Of a DNA stretch of 64,000 bases, positions 36,419 to 45,545 are shown piece by piece. Location: contig DEYL01000017.1 in assembly GCA_002364535.1 (NCBI GenBank), forward strand, positions 34,850-98,849. Reading direction: 5' to 3'. The notes below the pieces were generated by a model that searched no databases, was not told the origin of the DNA, and was given only the letters and a program-made list of their open reading frames with translations. Made by a program: the position numbers and the translations under genes. The DNA is from Flavobacteriaceae bacterium UBA3159 (lineage in GTDB: Bacteria; Bacteroidota; Bacteroidia; Flavobacteriales; Flavobacteriaceae). The first letter of the stretch is position 1, and every line of letters starts with the position of its first letter.

Positions 36419-38809
36419 TTAGTTTCTTAGGGGCTTGTTGTTCATTAATAAGTACTGTATTCTGTCAAGGGTTTTTTGATTTCCCAATAAACTCATAAAG
36501 GCTTCGCGTTCGATGTCGAGCAAATATTGTTCACTTACTTGTTGTGGACTGGTCAAATCCCCACCACACATCACATAAGCGAGCTTGCGGGCGATTACTT
36601 CATCGTACTCCGACATGAATTTACCCAAACGGTATTCGTTAATGGCCGAGTGGAGCACCCCCAATCCAGATCTTCCCAGCACTTCAATGTCTTCTCTTGG
36701 GGAAGGGGGTATATAATCTTTGGCAAGCTCCAATACTTTATCTTTAGCCAAACCAATATTTCTTTGAACGTTGAAGGAGATGGCATCACGGTTTTCTAAA
36801 AGATAATGCAAATCAAAGGCTTCTGAAGAAGAAGTGGAAACGGCTGCCGTGGCAATGGATTTAAAGTGGTCGATTAACATGGGCATTTTGACATCCCCTT
36901 CGTAAAAACCATCGGAGACCCTGAGGGCAAATTCTTTGGTTCCTCCACCTCCGGGGATAAGACCTACCCCGACTTCAACCAGCCCAATATAGGATTCGGC
37001 CGCACACAAAGCAGAATCACAGTGCATAGTGATTTCGCAACCTCCCCCAAAAACATATCCCTGAGTGGCCACCACTACTGGGATTTTCGAGGTTCTGATT
37101 CGCATGTTGACCGATTGGAAATCGGCCACCATTTGATCCAGTGTATCAAATTGTTTTTGCATGGCGAGCATTCCAATGTTCATCAGGTTGGCTCCCACAC
37201 TAAATTGTTTGGCATTGTTGCCAATCACTAAACCCTTCCAGCCTTCGTTTTCAGCTTTGTCAATGGCTTCGGCTATGGCTTTTCCAATCCCTTCGCCTAT
37301 GGCATTACTTTTGCTCTGAAATTCCAAACACATTACCCCTTCTCCTATATCGTGAACCGCACACTCGCTGTTTTTAATTACAGGATTACTTTGACGGAAG
37401 CTTTCCAAAATGATAAAGGCATCCGAGCCGGGAACTGTTTTGTATCCCTGACTGTCCAGATCAAAGTATTTTTTTTGTCCTTTTTCGTATTTGTAAAAAT
37501 GCTCCGCTCCGCCATTTTGCATTTGCTTGACCCAATGGGGGATCTTTTCACCGGCCGATTCGATCAAGTCAATTCCATTCTGAAATCCAATCAAATCCCA
37601 GTATTCAAAGGGACCAAAATCCCAAACATATCCTGCCCTCATGGCATCATCCACAGGATAGTATTGATCAGATATTTCGGGAACACGTTGGGCCGCATAA
37701 GCAAAAATCGCTGTAAAATAATCCTTAAGGAAAAGACTTTCTTTGCCTTCTTTACCCATCAAAAATGGTATTCGTTTCTGCATTTTTTCGATTGCTTTGG
37801 CTTCTTTGAGAATGGGGTTTTTGGGACGGACACTGGGTTTGTACTCCAGTGTTTTGAGATCCAAAGCGTTGACGATGGTTCTACCATTCTGATCTTTTTG
37901 ATCGGTTTTCTGATAAAAACCTTTACCTGTTTTGTTACCCAAAAAGTTGTTTTCCATGAGGAAGGTCATGAATTTAGTCTCAGTGGCTTTGCCCACCGAT
38001 TCGAAAAAAGAGTCGTTTTTGACATTGTTAACCACAAATTGGGTGACTTTTTCGCCCGTATCCAACCCTACCAAGTCTTGCAATCTGTAGGTTCCTGTAT
38101 TGGGTCTTCCAATGAGTGCGCCTGTTAGGGCATCGACCTCCTCAATGGTGAGATCGTATTTTTGTGTCAAATCAAAAACTTTTAATCCAGACATGACACC
38201 AATTCTATTGGCAATAAAAGCGGGAGTGTCTTTGCATAATACGGTTTGTTTTCCCAAATTGATTTCACCAAAATGCATAAAGAAATCAACCAATTCGGCT
38301 TGGGTTTCAGCAATGGGAATGATTTCAAGTAACCTTAAATATCTTGGCGGATTGAAAAAGTGGGTACCGCAAAAATGTTTTTTAAATTCCTCCGAACGTC
38401 CCTGGGACAATTGAGAAATGGGAATACTGGAGGTGTTAGAACTGACAACACTGCCAGATTTTCGGTAATTTTCAACTTTTTCGAAAACCTGTTGTTTGAT
38501 GTCCAGTCTTTCTACGACCACTTCAATGATCCAATCGGCTTCTTTTATTTTTTCAAAATCATCTTTGAAGTTCCCGACGGTTATTCTACTGGCATATTGT
38601 TTTTTGTAGAGTGGGGCAGGCTTTGATTTGATGGCTTTATTCAGCGCGTTTTGAGCCACACTGTTTCTGTTTGTTTTGTTGTCAGATGTTCCTTGGGGCA
38701 AAATGTCCAGCATCAATACTTCGAGTCCTACATTTGCCAACTGGCATGCTATTCCGGAACCCATGACACCGGAACCTAAAACGGCAACTTTCTTAATTCT
38801 ATATTGCAT
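36419..38809 (-). CDS. fadN: 3-hydroxyacyl-CoA dehydrogenase/enoyl-CoA hydratase
   Basis: A 796-residue bifunctional beta-oxidation enzyme with the dehydrogenase first: the NAD motif VLGSGVMGSGIA is at residues 10-21, with FCGTHFFNPPRYLRLLEIIP near 145 and a crotonase-like domain (PVVVATQGYVFGGGCEITM, about residue 590) at the C-terminus. This order is that of Bacillus FadN, opposite to E. coli FadB. The promoter carries a -7 box and the palindromic operator at 38841-38858. In related genomes an acyl-CoA dehydrogenase usually follows fadA; none does here. Confidence 0.93.
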   Translation of the reverse strand: MQYRIKKVAVLGSGVMGSGIACQLANVGLEVLMLDILPQGTSDNKTNRNSVAQNALNKAIKSKPAPLYKKQYASRITVGNFKDDFEKIKEADWIIEVVVERLDIKQQVFEKVENYRKSGSVVSSNTSSIPISQLSQGRSEEFKKHFCGTHFFNPPRYLRLLEIIPIAETQAELVDFFMHFGEINLGKQTVLCKDTPAFIANRIGVMSGLKVFDLTQKYDLTIEEVDALTGALIGRPNTGTYRLQDLVGLDTGEKVTQFVVNNVKNDSFFESVGKATETKFMTFLMENNFLGNKTGKGFYQKTDQKDQNGRTIVNALDLKTLEYKPSVRPKNPILKEAKAIEKMQKRIPFLMGKEGKESLFLKDYFTAIFAYAAQRVPEISDQYYPVDDAMRAGYVWDFGPFEYWDLIGFQNGIDLIESAGEKIPHWVKQMQNGGAEHFYKYEKGQKKYFDLDSQGYKTVPGSDAFIILESFRQSNPVIKNSECAVHDIGEGVMCLEFQSKSNAIGEGIGKAIAEAIDKAENEGWKGLVIGNNAKQFSVGANLMNIGMLAMQKQFDTLDQMVADFQSVNMRIRTSKIPVVVATQGYVFGGGCEITMHCDSALCAAESYIGLVEVGVGLIPGGGGTKEFALRVSDGFYEGDVKMPMLIDHFKSIATAAVSTSSSEAFDLHYLLENRDAISFNVQRNIGLAKDKVLELAKDYIPPSPREDIEVLGRSGLGVLHSAINEYRLGKFMSEYDEVIARKLAYVMCGGDLTSPQQVSEQYLLDIEREAFMSLLGNQKTLDRIQYLLMNNKPLRN

Positions 38810-38823
38810 TGTTTAGTTTTTAG

Positions 38824-38831
38824 CAAATCTA
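38824..38831 (-). promoter_or_regulatory. -7 box of the fadN-fadA promoter
   Basis: On the minus strand TAGATTTG fits TAnnTTTG, 14 nt before the fadN ATG. The palindrome at 38842-38857 ends 10 nt upstream of it, where the -33 contact would fall. Confidence 0.65.
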
Positions 38832-38840
38832 TTAAAAAAA

Positions 38841-38858
38841 TATTATGCATGCATAATA
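38841..38858. promoter_or_regulatory. Palindromic operator of the fadN-fadA operon
   Basis: An 18-bp perfect palindrome, TATTATGCATGCATAATA, upstream of fadN. Its 16-bp core ATTATGCATGCATAAT is identical to the core at 39740-39755 before etfB. It overlaps the promoter, so it probably binds a dimeric repressor such as a MarR or TetR type. No such gene is in the window. Confidence 0.75.
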
Positions 38859-39053
38859 ATAATGATAGAAAAATAGGGTCGAATTTAATCCTTTAAATTT
38901 TGTAGTTCTTCAAAAGGTTATTTTATAGCTTGACCTTCAAAATAATGGTAAATTATAAGTCCTAAAAAAAATTAAAACTAAATATCAATTAAAAAGTACC
39001 GTTGTCATTACTATTCATGCTTACTAAAAAATTGGGAGGGATGCATTTTTTTA

Positions 39054-39061
39054 TAAATTTG
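39054..39061 (+). promoter_or_regulatory. Putative -7 box for the SCP2 gene
   Basis: TAAATTTG fits the consensus, 16 nt before the ATG. A single ATGCAT half-site at 39041-39046 precedes it, but no full palindrome. Confidence 0.5.
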
Positions 39062-39077
39062 TTTTAAAATAAATTTT

Positions 39078-39374
39078 ATGAGTCATCAAAAAGTATTTAA
39101 ACAGTTTAAAGAGAAAGCCGAAAATGCCAGTCCTTTGGGTGGTACCCTAAAATTTATGGTCGATGAAAACGCAGTATTTATTGATGGTAATGGCGAGCAA
39201 AATACACTTTCTATGGATGACTTGGAAGCAGATTGCACCATAACAGTTTCCACAGAGGTTTTGGAGAAACTCAGGGATGGAGAACTCAACCCCATGATGG
39301 CAGTTATGGGAGGGCAAGTCAAAATTGAAGGAGATATGGGCTTGGCGATGAAAGTCCAATCCTTGATGGGATGA
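39078..39374 (+). CDS. SCP2 sterol-carrier-domain protein
   Basis: A 98-residue single SCP2 domain: an N-terminal helix, beta strands around GTLKFMVDENAVFIDG, and the C-terminal NPMMAVMGGQVKIEGDMGLAMKVQSLM hallmark. Such proteins bind acyl-CoA or other lipids in a hydrophobic tunnel. Its place between the beta-oxidation operon and etfBA suggests a part in fatty-acid handling, an inference from context. Confidence 0.9.
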   Translation: MSHQKVFKQFKEKAENASPLGGTLKFMVDENAVFIDGNGEQNTLSMDDLEADCTITVSTEVLEKLRDGELNPMMAVMGGQVKIEGDMGLAMKVQSLMG

Positions 39375-39442
39375 TCCCTTAAGTTTTCGCTCCCTTTTAA
39401 CAATTAATTTGATTGCCATTTTTTTGTATATTTAATTCCACG

Positions 39443-39694
39443 ATGGGGTTAGAAATCAACAAAGATGATCTAGTAATCCGAGAAGCTGACAAATCAAAGC
39501 TTCTCTATGCCATCTCCATTGCAGACAGTATCATAAAGTCAAAAGACTCCCAAAAGATAAGTGGCGACTTGGATCGTATTTGGATAATTTGTGGCTATGT
39601 CTCAAAAGAAAAGTTTGATAAATTGTTCAAGCAATATAAGGGGATGACCCTGAGTGAATATTGCAAAAAATCAAACCCCAACTGCGGGTGTTGA
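39443..39694 (+). CDS. Small uncharacterised protein with a Cys tail
   Basis: An 83-residue soluble protein I do not recognise. It is charged and helical, with IWIICGYVSKEKF in the middle and a C-terminal CKKSNPNCGC that could bind a metal or form disulphides. The ATG at 39443 is preferred to the frame start at 39413, which adds a hydrophobic run within the spacer. It sits 68 nt after the SCP2 gene and before the etfB operator. Confidence 0.65.
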   Translation: MGLEINKDDLVIREADKSKLLYAISIADSIIKSKDSQKISGDLDRIWIICGYVSKEKFDKLFKQYKGMTLSEYCKKSNPNCGC

Positions 39695-39732
39695 CCTTCC
39701 CCCTGCCATCAAGTTTAAATTAAAATTCTTTG

Positions 39733-39762
39733 AAAAAACATTATGCATGCATAATGTTTTTT
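39733..39762. promoter_or_regulatory. 30-bp palindromic operator of the etfB-etfA operon
   Basis: A perfect 30-bp palindrome with A6-C and G-T6 arms around the core ATTATGCATGCATAAT (39740-39755). The core is identical to that before fadN. Its end lies 9 nt before the -7 box at 39765. The T-run arm could also act as a weak terminator for the gene upstream, but the shared core and spacing favour an operator. Confidence 0.75.
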
Positions 39763-39764
39763 AA

Positions 39765-39772
39765 TAAATTTG
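39765..39772 (+). promoter_or_regulatory. -7 box of the etfB-etfA promoter
   Basis: TAAATTTG fits TAnnTTTG, 97 nt before the etfB ATG, implying a leader of about 90 nt. The palindrome core ends 9 nt upstream. Confidence 0.6.
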
Positions 39773-39869
39773 TTCTGTAGACTACAGATCGTATTAAATG
39801 AATTTTTAGTCTTAATTTTTTAAAAAATTGTTACACAATCGTCTAAATTATTGACTTAAAAATCCTTTT

Positions 39870-40616
39870 ATGAAAATATTGGTATGCATCAGTCATGTCC
39901 CTGATACCACCTCTAAAATAAATTTTGTTGATGATGCAACTGCCTTTGACAAAAACGGCGTGCAATTCATCATCAACCCAAACGACGAATTTGGGCTTAC
40001 ACGAGCGATTTGGTTTCAACAGAAATATCAGGCAGAAGTAACGGTAATCACCGTTGGAGATGCCAGTTGTGAACCCACACTGAGAAAGTGCTTGGCCATC
40101 GGTGCCAATAAAGCCATCAGGATTGATCTCAATCCTACAGATGGCTTTCAAGTAGCACAGCAGTTGAGTGCCCATTGCAAGGAGGAAAAGTATGATTTGA
40201 TAATAGCGGGGAGAGAATCCATCGATTACAATGGAGCAATGGTGCCGGGGATGCTTTCTGCCATGATGAGATATAATTTTGTTACCAATTGTGTGGAACT
40301 TGAAATAGAAGGCAATACAGCCAAAGCCTCACGAGAAATTGATGGTGGAATTGAATCCGTTTCTTGTCAGCTTCCTTTAGTTATCGGCGCTCAAAAAGGG
40401 CTGGTAGAAGAAAAGGATTTAATCATTCCCAACATGAGAGGTATCATGCAAGCCCGACAAAAAAGTTTGACGGTTCAGCCTCCGGTTGAAAGCCAGATCA
40501 AGTCTTCCATATCAAAGTTTGAAAAACCGGCCCCTAAAGGAGCAGTAAAAATGGTTGAACCCGATCAAATAGACCAACTCATCGATTTGCTTCACAACGA
40601 GGCCAAAGTAATTTAG
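39870..40616 (+). CDS. etfB: Electron transfer flavoprotein, beta subunit
   Basis: A 248-residue subunit of ETF, which takes electrons from acyl-CoA dehydrogenases. The N-terminal KILVCISHVPDTTSKI, the VGDASCEPTLRKCLAIGANKAIRI segment and the recognition-loop region near 190 are typical of EtfB. It pairs with etfA ten bases downstream. The operator before it matches that of the fad operon, in line with a shared role. Confidence 0.96.
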   Translation: MKILVCISHVPDTTSKINFVDDATAFDKNGVQFIINPNDEFGLTRAIWFQQKYQAEVTVITVGDASCEPTLRKCLAIGANKAIRIDLNPTDGFQVAQQLSAHCKEEKYDLIIAGRESIDYNGAMVPGMLSAMMRYNFVTNCVELEIEGNTAKASREIDGGIESVSCQLPLVIGAQKGLVEEKDLIIPNMRGIMQARQKSLTVQPPVESQIKSSISKFEKPAPKGAVKMVEPDQIDQLIDLLHNEAKVI

Positions 40617-40626
40617 AAAACACATT

Positions 40627-41583
40627 ATGGGTATTTTAATCTATACAGAATCCGAAAACAGAAAGTTTAAAAAGTCTGCGCTTGAATTGGCTTCCTACGG
40701 CAGGGCCATCGCCGACCAATTGGGATTAGAACTGATGGCTGTCAGTTTCAACCACAGCGATCCCCAAACACTTGGGACATATGGTGTTGAACGGGTCATT
40801 CAGATCAGTCATCCTTCATTGGAAAATTTCACCGCTCAGCAATATTCCGCGAATCTCATTTCGGTTGCACAAGAAAATGGAGTAAAACTGGTGCTTTTAA
40901 GTTCAAGTGCCAATGCAAAATACTTGGCTCCATTGTTGGCTGTTTCCCTCTCGGCTGGATATGCTTCCAATGTAGTAGGGCTGCCAAAGTCTTTACAACC
41001 TCTGACGGTTAAACGATCTTGTTTTACCAATAAGGCGTTCAACACTTGCGTTCTTGATAGCGAGGTAAACATTATCGGCTTGTCGAACAACTCCTTTGGC
41101 ATATCAGAAAATCCAAAAGAAATCAGTGCGGAGGATAAGTCAGCCACCCCAACAGCGACCAACTTGGAGGTGGAGAAAGTTGAAAAAGCAAGTGGCCAAG
41201 TAAGCATAGCCGATGCAGACATTGTCGTGTCGGGCGGTCGAGGCCTAAAGGGCCCTGAAAATTGGTACCTTATAGAAGATTTAGCTACTACCCTCGGGGC
41301 AGCAACAGCTTGTTCAAAACCGGTATCTGACATGGGCTGGCGACCCCACAGTGAGCACGTGGGACAAACGGGAAAACCTGTTGCCTCCAACCTGTACATC
41401 GCAATTGGTGTATCGGGTGCCATCCAGCATTTGGCAGGGATCAACTCCTCCAAAGTCAAGGTGGTGATTAACAATGATCCGGAAGCACCTTTCTTTAAAG
41501 CAGCAGATTATGGAGTGGTTGGAGATGCTTTTGAAGTGGTACCGGAACTTACAGAGAAATTAAAGGCCTATAAGAACTCCTAA
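40627..41583 (+). CDS. etfA: Electron transfer flavoprotein, alpha subunit
   Basis: The FAD-binding partner of EtfB, 318 residues. The N-terminal alpha/beta domain is followed by the FAD domain with VSGGRGLKGPENWYLIEDLA, VSDMGWRPHSEHVGQTGKP and IAIGVSGAIQHLAGI. A CTCCT/AGGAG hairpin with six T residues overlaps its stop and may end the operon. Confidence 0.96.
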   Translation: MGILIYTESENRKFKKSALELASYGRAIADQLGLELMAVSFNHSDPQTLGTYGVERVIQISHPSLENFTAQQYSANLISVAQENGVKLVLLSSSANAKYLAPLLAVSLSAGYASNVVGLPKSLQPLTVKRSCFTNKAFNTCVLDSEVNIIGLSNNSFGISENPKEISAEDKSATPTATNLEVEKVEKASGQVSIADADIVVSGGRGLKGPENWYLIEDLATTLGAATACSKPVSDMGWRPHSEHVGQTGKPVASNLYIAIGVSGAIQHLAGINSSKVKVVINNDPEAPFFKAADYGVVGDAFEVVPELTEKLKAYKNS

Positions 41584-41597
41584 ACAGGAGGTTTTTT
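41576..41597 (+). terminator. Possible terminator of etfB-etfA
   Basis: CTCCT-AAAC-AGGAG, a 5-bp stem that includes the etfA stop codon region, is followed by G and six T residues. The stem is short. Confidence 0.45.
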
Positions 41598-41956
41598 AAA
41601 TCCAATCTTAACTTAATTTTTAATTTTTTTGTTAGTTAATTCTTAAACTAAAAATGTGAAATTGATTTGAGAAGTCGATTGTTAAAAATCACCAGACCCA
41701 AAAAGATCATTGACCCTAGGTCGTGTGGCTACAAAACAAAAAAGCAATAAAACCCAGACAGTATTTTTCATTTAGCAATATTAATTTCCAGTCTTCAAAA
41801 TTAAAAAATAGTAAATTAAATATATTTTAGTTGTAGTCATTATCTTATTATTCAATAAAAAATAAATCGTTAATTTGAAGAGTATATATGATTGTAAAAA
41901 ACTTGAATCTCTAATCCTACCTTTAAATTTCATTCTATTGAACAAATTTTTACCAA
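41598..41956. other. AT-rich intergenic region
   Basis: About 360 bases with no open frame of note and no repeat I can support. A TACCTTTA element at about 41918 could belong to the promoter of the hydrolase gene. Confidence 0.4.
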
Positions 41957-42802
41957 ATGAAAAAACTTATCTTAATTCATCTATTCATTTTTTCTGTCCA
42001 TTTAAGCGGTCAGCAGATTATCACCCTGGAATATGACAATAGTGGGCTAGACTACAGAGAACCCGAGATTAAAACCAAAGGTTATTCGAACGATGAATAT
42101 AAATTTCAAAATATCTCCATTCCAACTATACAGGTTTTTTTACCTGAGCGAAGTTCCAAACCCACTACGGCCATGGTGGTATGTCCCGGTGGGGGGATGA
42201 AATCCAATGCGTTTTTCCACGAAGGCTTGGATGTCGCTAAAGCTTTAAATAAAAAAGGAATTGCTGCTTTTGTTTTAAAATACCGATTGGTACCCACTCA
42301 CCTGATTGGTAAAAATGAAGGACTGAATGAACCCTACTTAAAAGAAAAAAAGCAGTTGACCTACGGGCATCTGGATGCATTGAATGCCATTGCTCATGTT
42401 AGGGAAAATGCTGCCAAATACAGTATTGACCCGAACAAAATAGGGATTATGGGATTCTCTGCCGGAGGTGCAGTGACCATTGAAGCGACCTATAAATCTG
42501 AAGAAAAAAACAGACCTAATTTTTTGGCTCCCATTTACCCGTGGATGGTGATCTTAGAAGACCAAGAGCCTCCCGCCTTTGGCCCGCCACTATTTGTAGC
42601 CTGTACCACTGCAGATAAATTGAATCTTGCGATCCCCAGTACAAAACTTTATATAGATTGGGCAGAAAAAGGATTTGTAAGCGAACTACACAATTATCAC
42701 CATGGAGATCACGGCTTTGGAATGAGAAAAACTGGCTATCCGGTGGACAATTGGTTTATCAACATGATCGATTGGATCAAAGCCATCGGGATGCTTGACT
42801 AA
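41957..42802 (+). CDS. Secreted alpha/beta-hydrolase, esterase-like
   Basis: A 281-residue exported hydrolase (signal peptide about residues 1-19). The oxyanion loop CPGGGM is at 76-81, the nucleophile elbow GFSAGG has Ser168, and HGDHGFGM near the C-terminus holds the catalytic His. The pattern is that of bacterial acetyl-xylan or carbohydrate esterases. It starts the carbohydrate-ester region and converges on the barrel gene with no gap. Confidence 0.82.
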   Translation: MKKLILIHLFIFSVHLSGQQIITLEYDNSGLDYREPEIKTKGYSNDEYKFQNISIPTIQVFLPERSSKPTTAMVVCPGGGMKSNAFFHEGLDVAKALNKKGIAAFVLKYRLVPTHLIGKNEGLNEPYLKEKKQLTYGHLDALNAIAHVRENAAKYSIDPNKIGIMGFSAGGAVTIEATYKSEEKNRPNFLAPIYPWMVILEDQEPPAFGPPLFVACTTADKLNLAIPSTKLYIDWAEKGFVSELHNYHHGDHGFGMRKTGYPVDNWFINMIDWIKAIGMLD

Positions 42803-45529
42803 TTACTTTTTCTTTTTTTCTTTACTGCTGCCAGTTATTGCAGTGAGGTCATAATTGACCTTAAAAACAATAAATCTGGGCTGAATGACATAGGAATTGG
42901 TCGTGAACGAAAATTGATTAAAACTGTCTCTGTTGATCTGAATATCGTTGAGTAGGTTGGTTGCTTTGACACCAAACTCCCATCTCGATCCTTGTTGATT
43001 ATAGGATAATTCCGCTTCTAAAAATCGATATTCGTTGAGGGTCTGTTCCTGGTTACGGTAATAATTGTAAGTGTATTTTGAATTGAAAACAAAACCTTTT
43101 AAAAAGTAAGCATCTACACCTACATAAGGAGCATCGGTGAAAAACTTGGTTTGGACTGCTCCCGTTTTATAATCCCTGATGCTGAAGGAGTATCCAATTT
43201 CTATATTGGGTTTGTCTCTAAAGTTGGTAGCGATGTTTGCCCTGTATCGTTGGGTAAAATTACTGGACTCAGTGGGTGTATCGTTGATCACATTGTTAAA
43301 GTCACTAAAGTTGAAATTGACATTTAATCCCCCTTTAAAATTTTTGGATCGTTTGTCAATTCTACCCGAAGCATTGTAAATGGCCCTGGGGAAGTTGGAG
43401 TTGGTAGCCAACCGAACACTGTTGATGCCCTCTACCACAGTAGTGTTCTGAATGGCATCGTCCCTTGTGGAATAACTCAGGTTGGCAAAAATATTGGTGA
43501 AATTAAAAATATTGATGCTCTGATAATTCATATTGACCACATTGAAAAGTGCAGCCTCCAAATTGGGATTTCCTTGGAAAAAGGAATTGTAGTTTCTGAA
43601 AATATAGCCCTCAGCCAAATTGTTGATGTCCGTAAATTGTCGGGTGGAACGGAAAATAAGCCTTAAGGTTTCAGACTCTTTGAGTTTCAGCAAAACACGA
43701 AAATCGGGTCTAAAAAAGGTAAAGGAGGTATTGACCAAACCACTCGACTGTTGGGTCTCGGTCTTATAGGAATGAAGGGTAACCCCCGGATCAAAAGTAA
43801 AAATCCCTGAAATAAAACGATAATGCAGGGCAAGATAGGCATCCTGAAAATGAAATAAAACATCATTTTTCAAATTGCTCTCCGAAAAATATTGTTGGGT
43901 GTTGTTGTCTAAAATCTGAAAAATAGAGGAATTAAAATCTTGATTCACGTCTGTAATTCCCAATGTAAGGTTGAGATTTACCTTGGGGTTGATGATATAA
44001 AAATAGTCCAATTTACCCTCTATCTTATCGGTTTTGGTCTCACGATCTTGGTTGATGTTAAAACGCTCTTGATCCACATCTAAGTTCAATAAACTACCAA
44101 AAGGCTTAAATTGTTTGATGGCCCTGTAAAAGGGATCTTCTTTTTGCGTCAGATGTTGTAATTCCATCGAAAAAATATGATCCTGATTGTAGGTATAATA
44201 CATCCTCAGCTCCTGGTTAAACGAATGGGGTGTTTGTTGGCGGTATTGCCCAATCTCTTCAGGAACCCGCTTACCTTGTCTTCCAGAAATGGTGGTCAGA
44301 TCAGATATTTCATTTTGATTTGAAGTCTTGTAAAGGAGGTTGTATTCCGTCTGGAGGTTTTCGTTGGGATTGTATTCTGTTGTGAATTTATACAGTTGTT
44401 GTTCGTTTTCTTGGGTGGTATACTCCGAGGTTTCTTCAAGGGCATTGGAGACAGTGTACCTCCGGGTATTTTTTTCCTCCAATATATTTTCTGCTCGGGA
44501 ATAAATCACAAAGCCACTGAACTCAACAGCTTCTGAAGGAGCATAACTAAAGTTGTAGGCCCCAAACTGGGATTCAATTGATTTAGCCCTATTGTTTTGC
44601 AAATTGGTAATCCCGGCATCGTCTGAGCTGATGTCTATAGAAGTACCCGTTCTGACATTGAGATTATTGAAACCTCCTCCAAAACGATAAAAGTCCCTTC
44701 GCGAGAGGGGTGGCTCCCCAATATTATTGCTGTTTCCCAAAAGATTTACACTGAGGTCTTTGGAGTAATAAAATATTTTGGGAACAGCGATGAATCGATC
44801 ATCATTTCCAACCCCACCCATCAACTCTCCAAACCAAAATTTATCCTTTCCACTTTTTAAACTGATGTTGATGGCAATGTTGTCTTCATTGTTGGTTACA
44901 CTTCTCAATTGATTGACTTCGGAAAAATTTCTCAACACCTCCACTTTACCCACCGCATTGGCAGGTAGATTTTGGGTAGCCAGTTTTGAATCTCCATCAA
45001 AAAAATCCTTTCCCTCTACGGTGATTTTCGTAATTTCTTTTCCTTCAACTTCAATACGCCCCTCGTCATTTACTTCGATTCCCGGCATATTTTTGAGAAC
45101 ATCTTCTAGTTTTCTTTCTGATCCAGTATTGAATGAATCCGCGTTATAAATGATGGTATCCCCTTTGATGGTAACCGGCATCTCATAAACCAATTCTACC
45201 TCGTCCAAAGACTCTGCCTGTTCCTCCAAAACAAAGTTTTTTTCAAGGTGATTCTCTTGGTTGAATACAAAAGCGATCTCTTTTAAACCGATAAAAGATA
45301 TTTTAATGTCATAATCCGTTGCTTTTTTAAGGGTTAACCTGTAGTACCCCACTTCATTTGAAATCCCAAAGCCATCTAGTATTTGGGTTTTTTTTTCAAC
45401 TGCCACTATATTAGCACCCATAATGGGAGTTCCATTGGTATCGGTGATGGTTCCCTCTAAGTCTATATTTTGGGCTACCGTAAATAGTGTTGAAATCAGG
45501 AAAAATCCTAATATGTATATTTTTCTCAA
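42803..45529 (-). CDS. Outer-membrane beta-barrel protein with N-terminal carboxypeptidase-like domain
   Basis: A 908-residue TonB-receptor-like barrel. After a signal peptide (about residues 1-19) comes a carboxypeptidase-regulatory-like beta-sandwich (LEGTITDTNGTPIMGANIV), then a plug-like region (LEDVLKNMPGIEVNDEGRIEVEG) and about 650 residues of amphipathic strands. The C-terminus has a basic Lys-rich tail instead of a terminal Phe. The start is TTG at 45529. It follows a GLPGLI gene after 16 bases; this pair recurs in Bacteroidota and its function is unknown. Confidence 0.85.
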   Translation of the reverse strand: MRKIYILGFFLISTLFTVAQNIDLEGTITDTNGTPIMGANIVAVEKKTQILDGFGISNEVGYYRLTLKKATDYDIKISFIGLKEIAFVFNQENHLEKNFVLEEQAESLDEVELVYEMPVTIKGDTIIYNADSFNTGSERKLEDVLKNMPGIEVNDEGRIEVEGKEITKITVEGKDFFDGDSKLATQNLPANAVGKVEVLRNFSEVNQLRSVTNNEDNIAINISLKSGKDKFWFGELMGGVGNDDRFIAVPKIFYYSKDLSVNLLGNSNNIGEPPLSRRDFYRFGGGFNNLNVRTGTSIDISSDDAGITNLQNNRAKSIESQFGAYNFSYAPSEAVEFSGFVIYSRAENILEEKNTRRYTVSNALEETSEYTTQENEQQLYKFTTEYNPNENLQTEYNLLYKTSNQNEISDLTTISGRQGKRVPEEIGQYRQQTPHSFNQELRMYYTYNQDHIFSMELQHLTQKEDPFYRAIKQFKPFGSLLNLDVDQERFNINQDRETKTDKIEGKLDYFYIINPKVNLNLTLGITDVNQDFNSSIFQILDNNTQQYFSESNLKNDVLFHFQDAYLALHYRFISGIFTFDPGVTLHSYKTETQQSSGLVNTSFTFFRPDFRVLLKLKESETLRLIFRSTRQFTDINNLAEGYIFRNYNSFFQGNPNLEAALFNVVNMNYQSINIFNFTNIFANLSYSTRDDAIQNTTVVEGINSVRLATNSNFPRAIYNASGRIDKRSKNFKGGLNVNFNFSDFNNVINDTPTESSNFTQRYRANIATNFRDKPNIEIGYSFSIRDYKTGAVQTKFFTDAPYVGVDAYFLKGFVFNSKYTYNYYRNQEQTLNEYRFLEAELSYNQQGSRWEFGVKATNLLNDIQINRDSFNQFSFTTNSYVIQPRFIVFKVNYDLTAITGSSKEKKKK

Positions 45530-45545
45530 GCTTTATGATTTTGAA

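Noticed and set aside
39041..39046. ATGCAT before the SCP2 gene as a third operator
   Set aside because: Only a six-base half-site without the flanking palindrome; common by chance in AT-rich DNA.
39733..39762. Perfect palindrome read as a rho-independent terminator
   Set aside because: No loop and low G+C stem; an identical core in the fad promoter at equal distance from the -7 box favours an operator.
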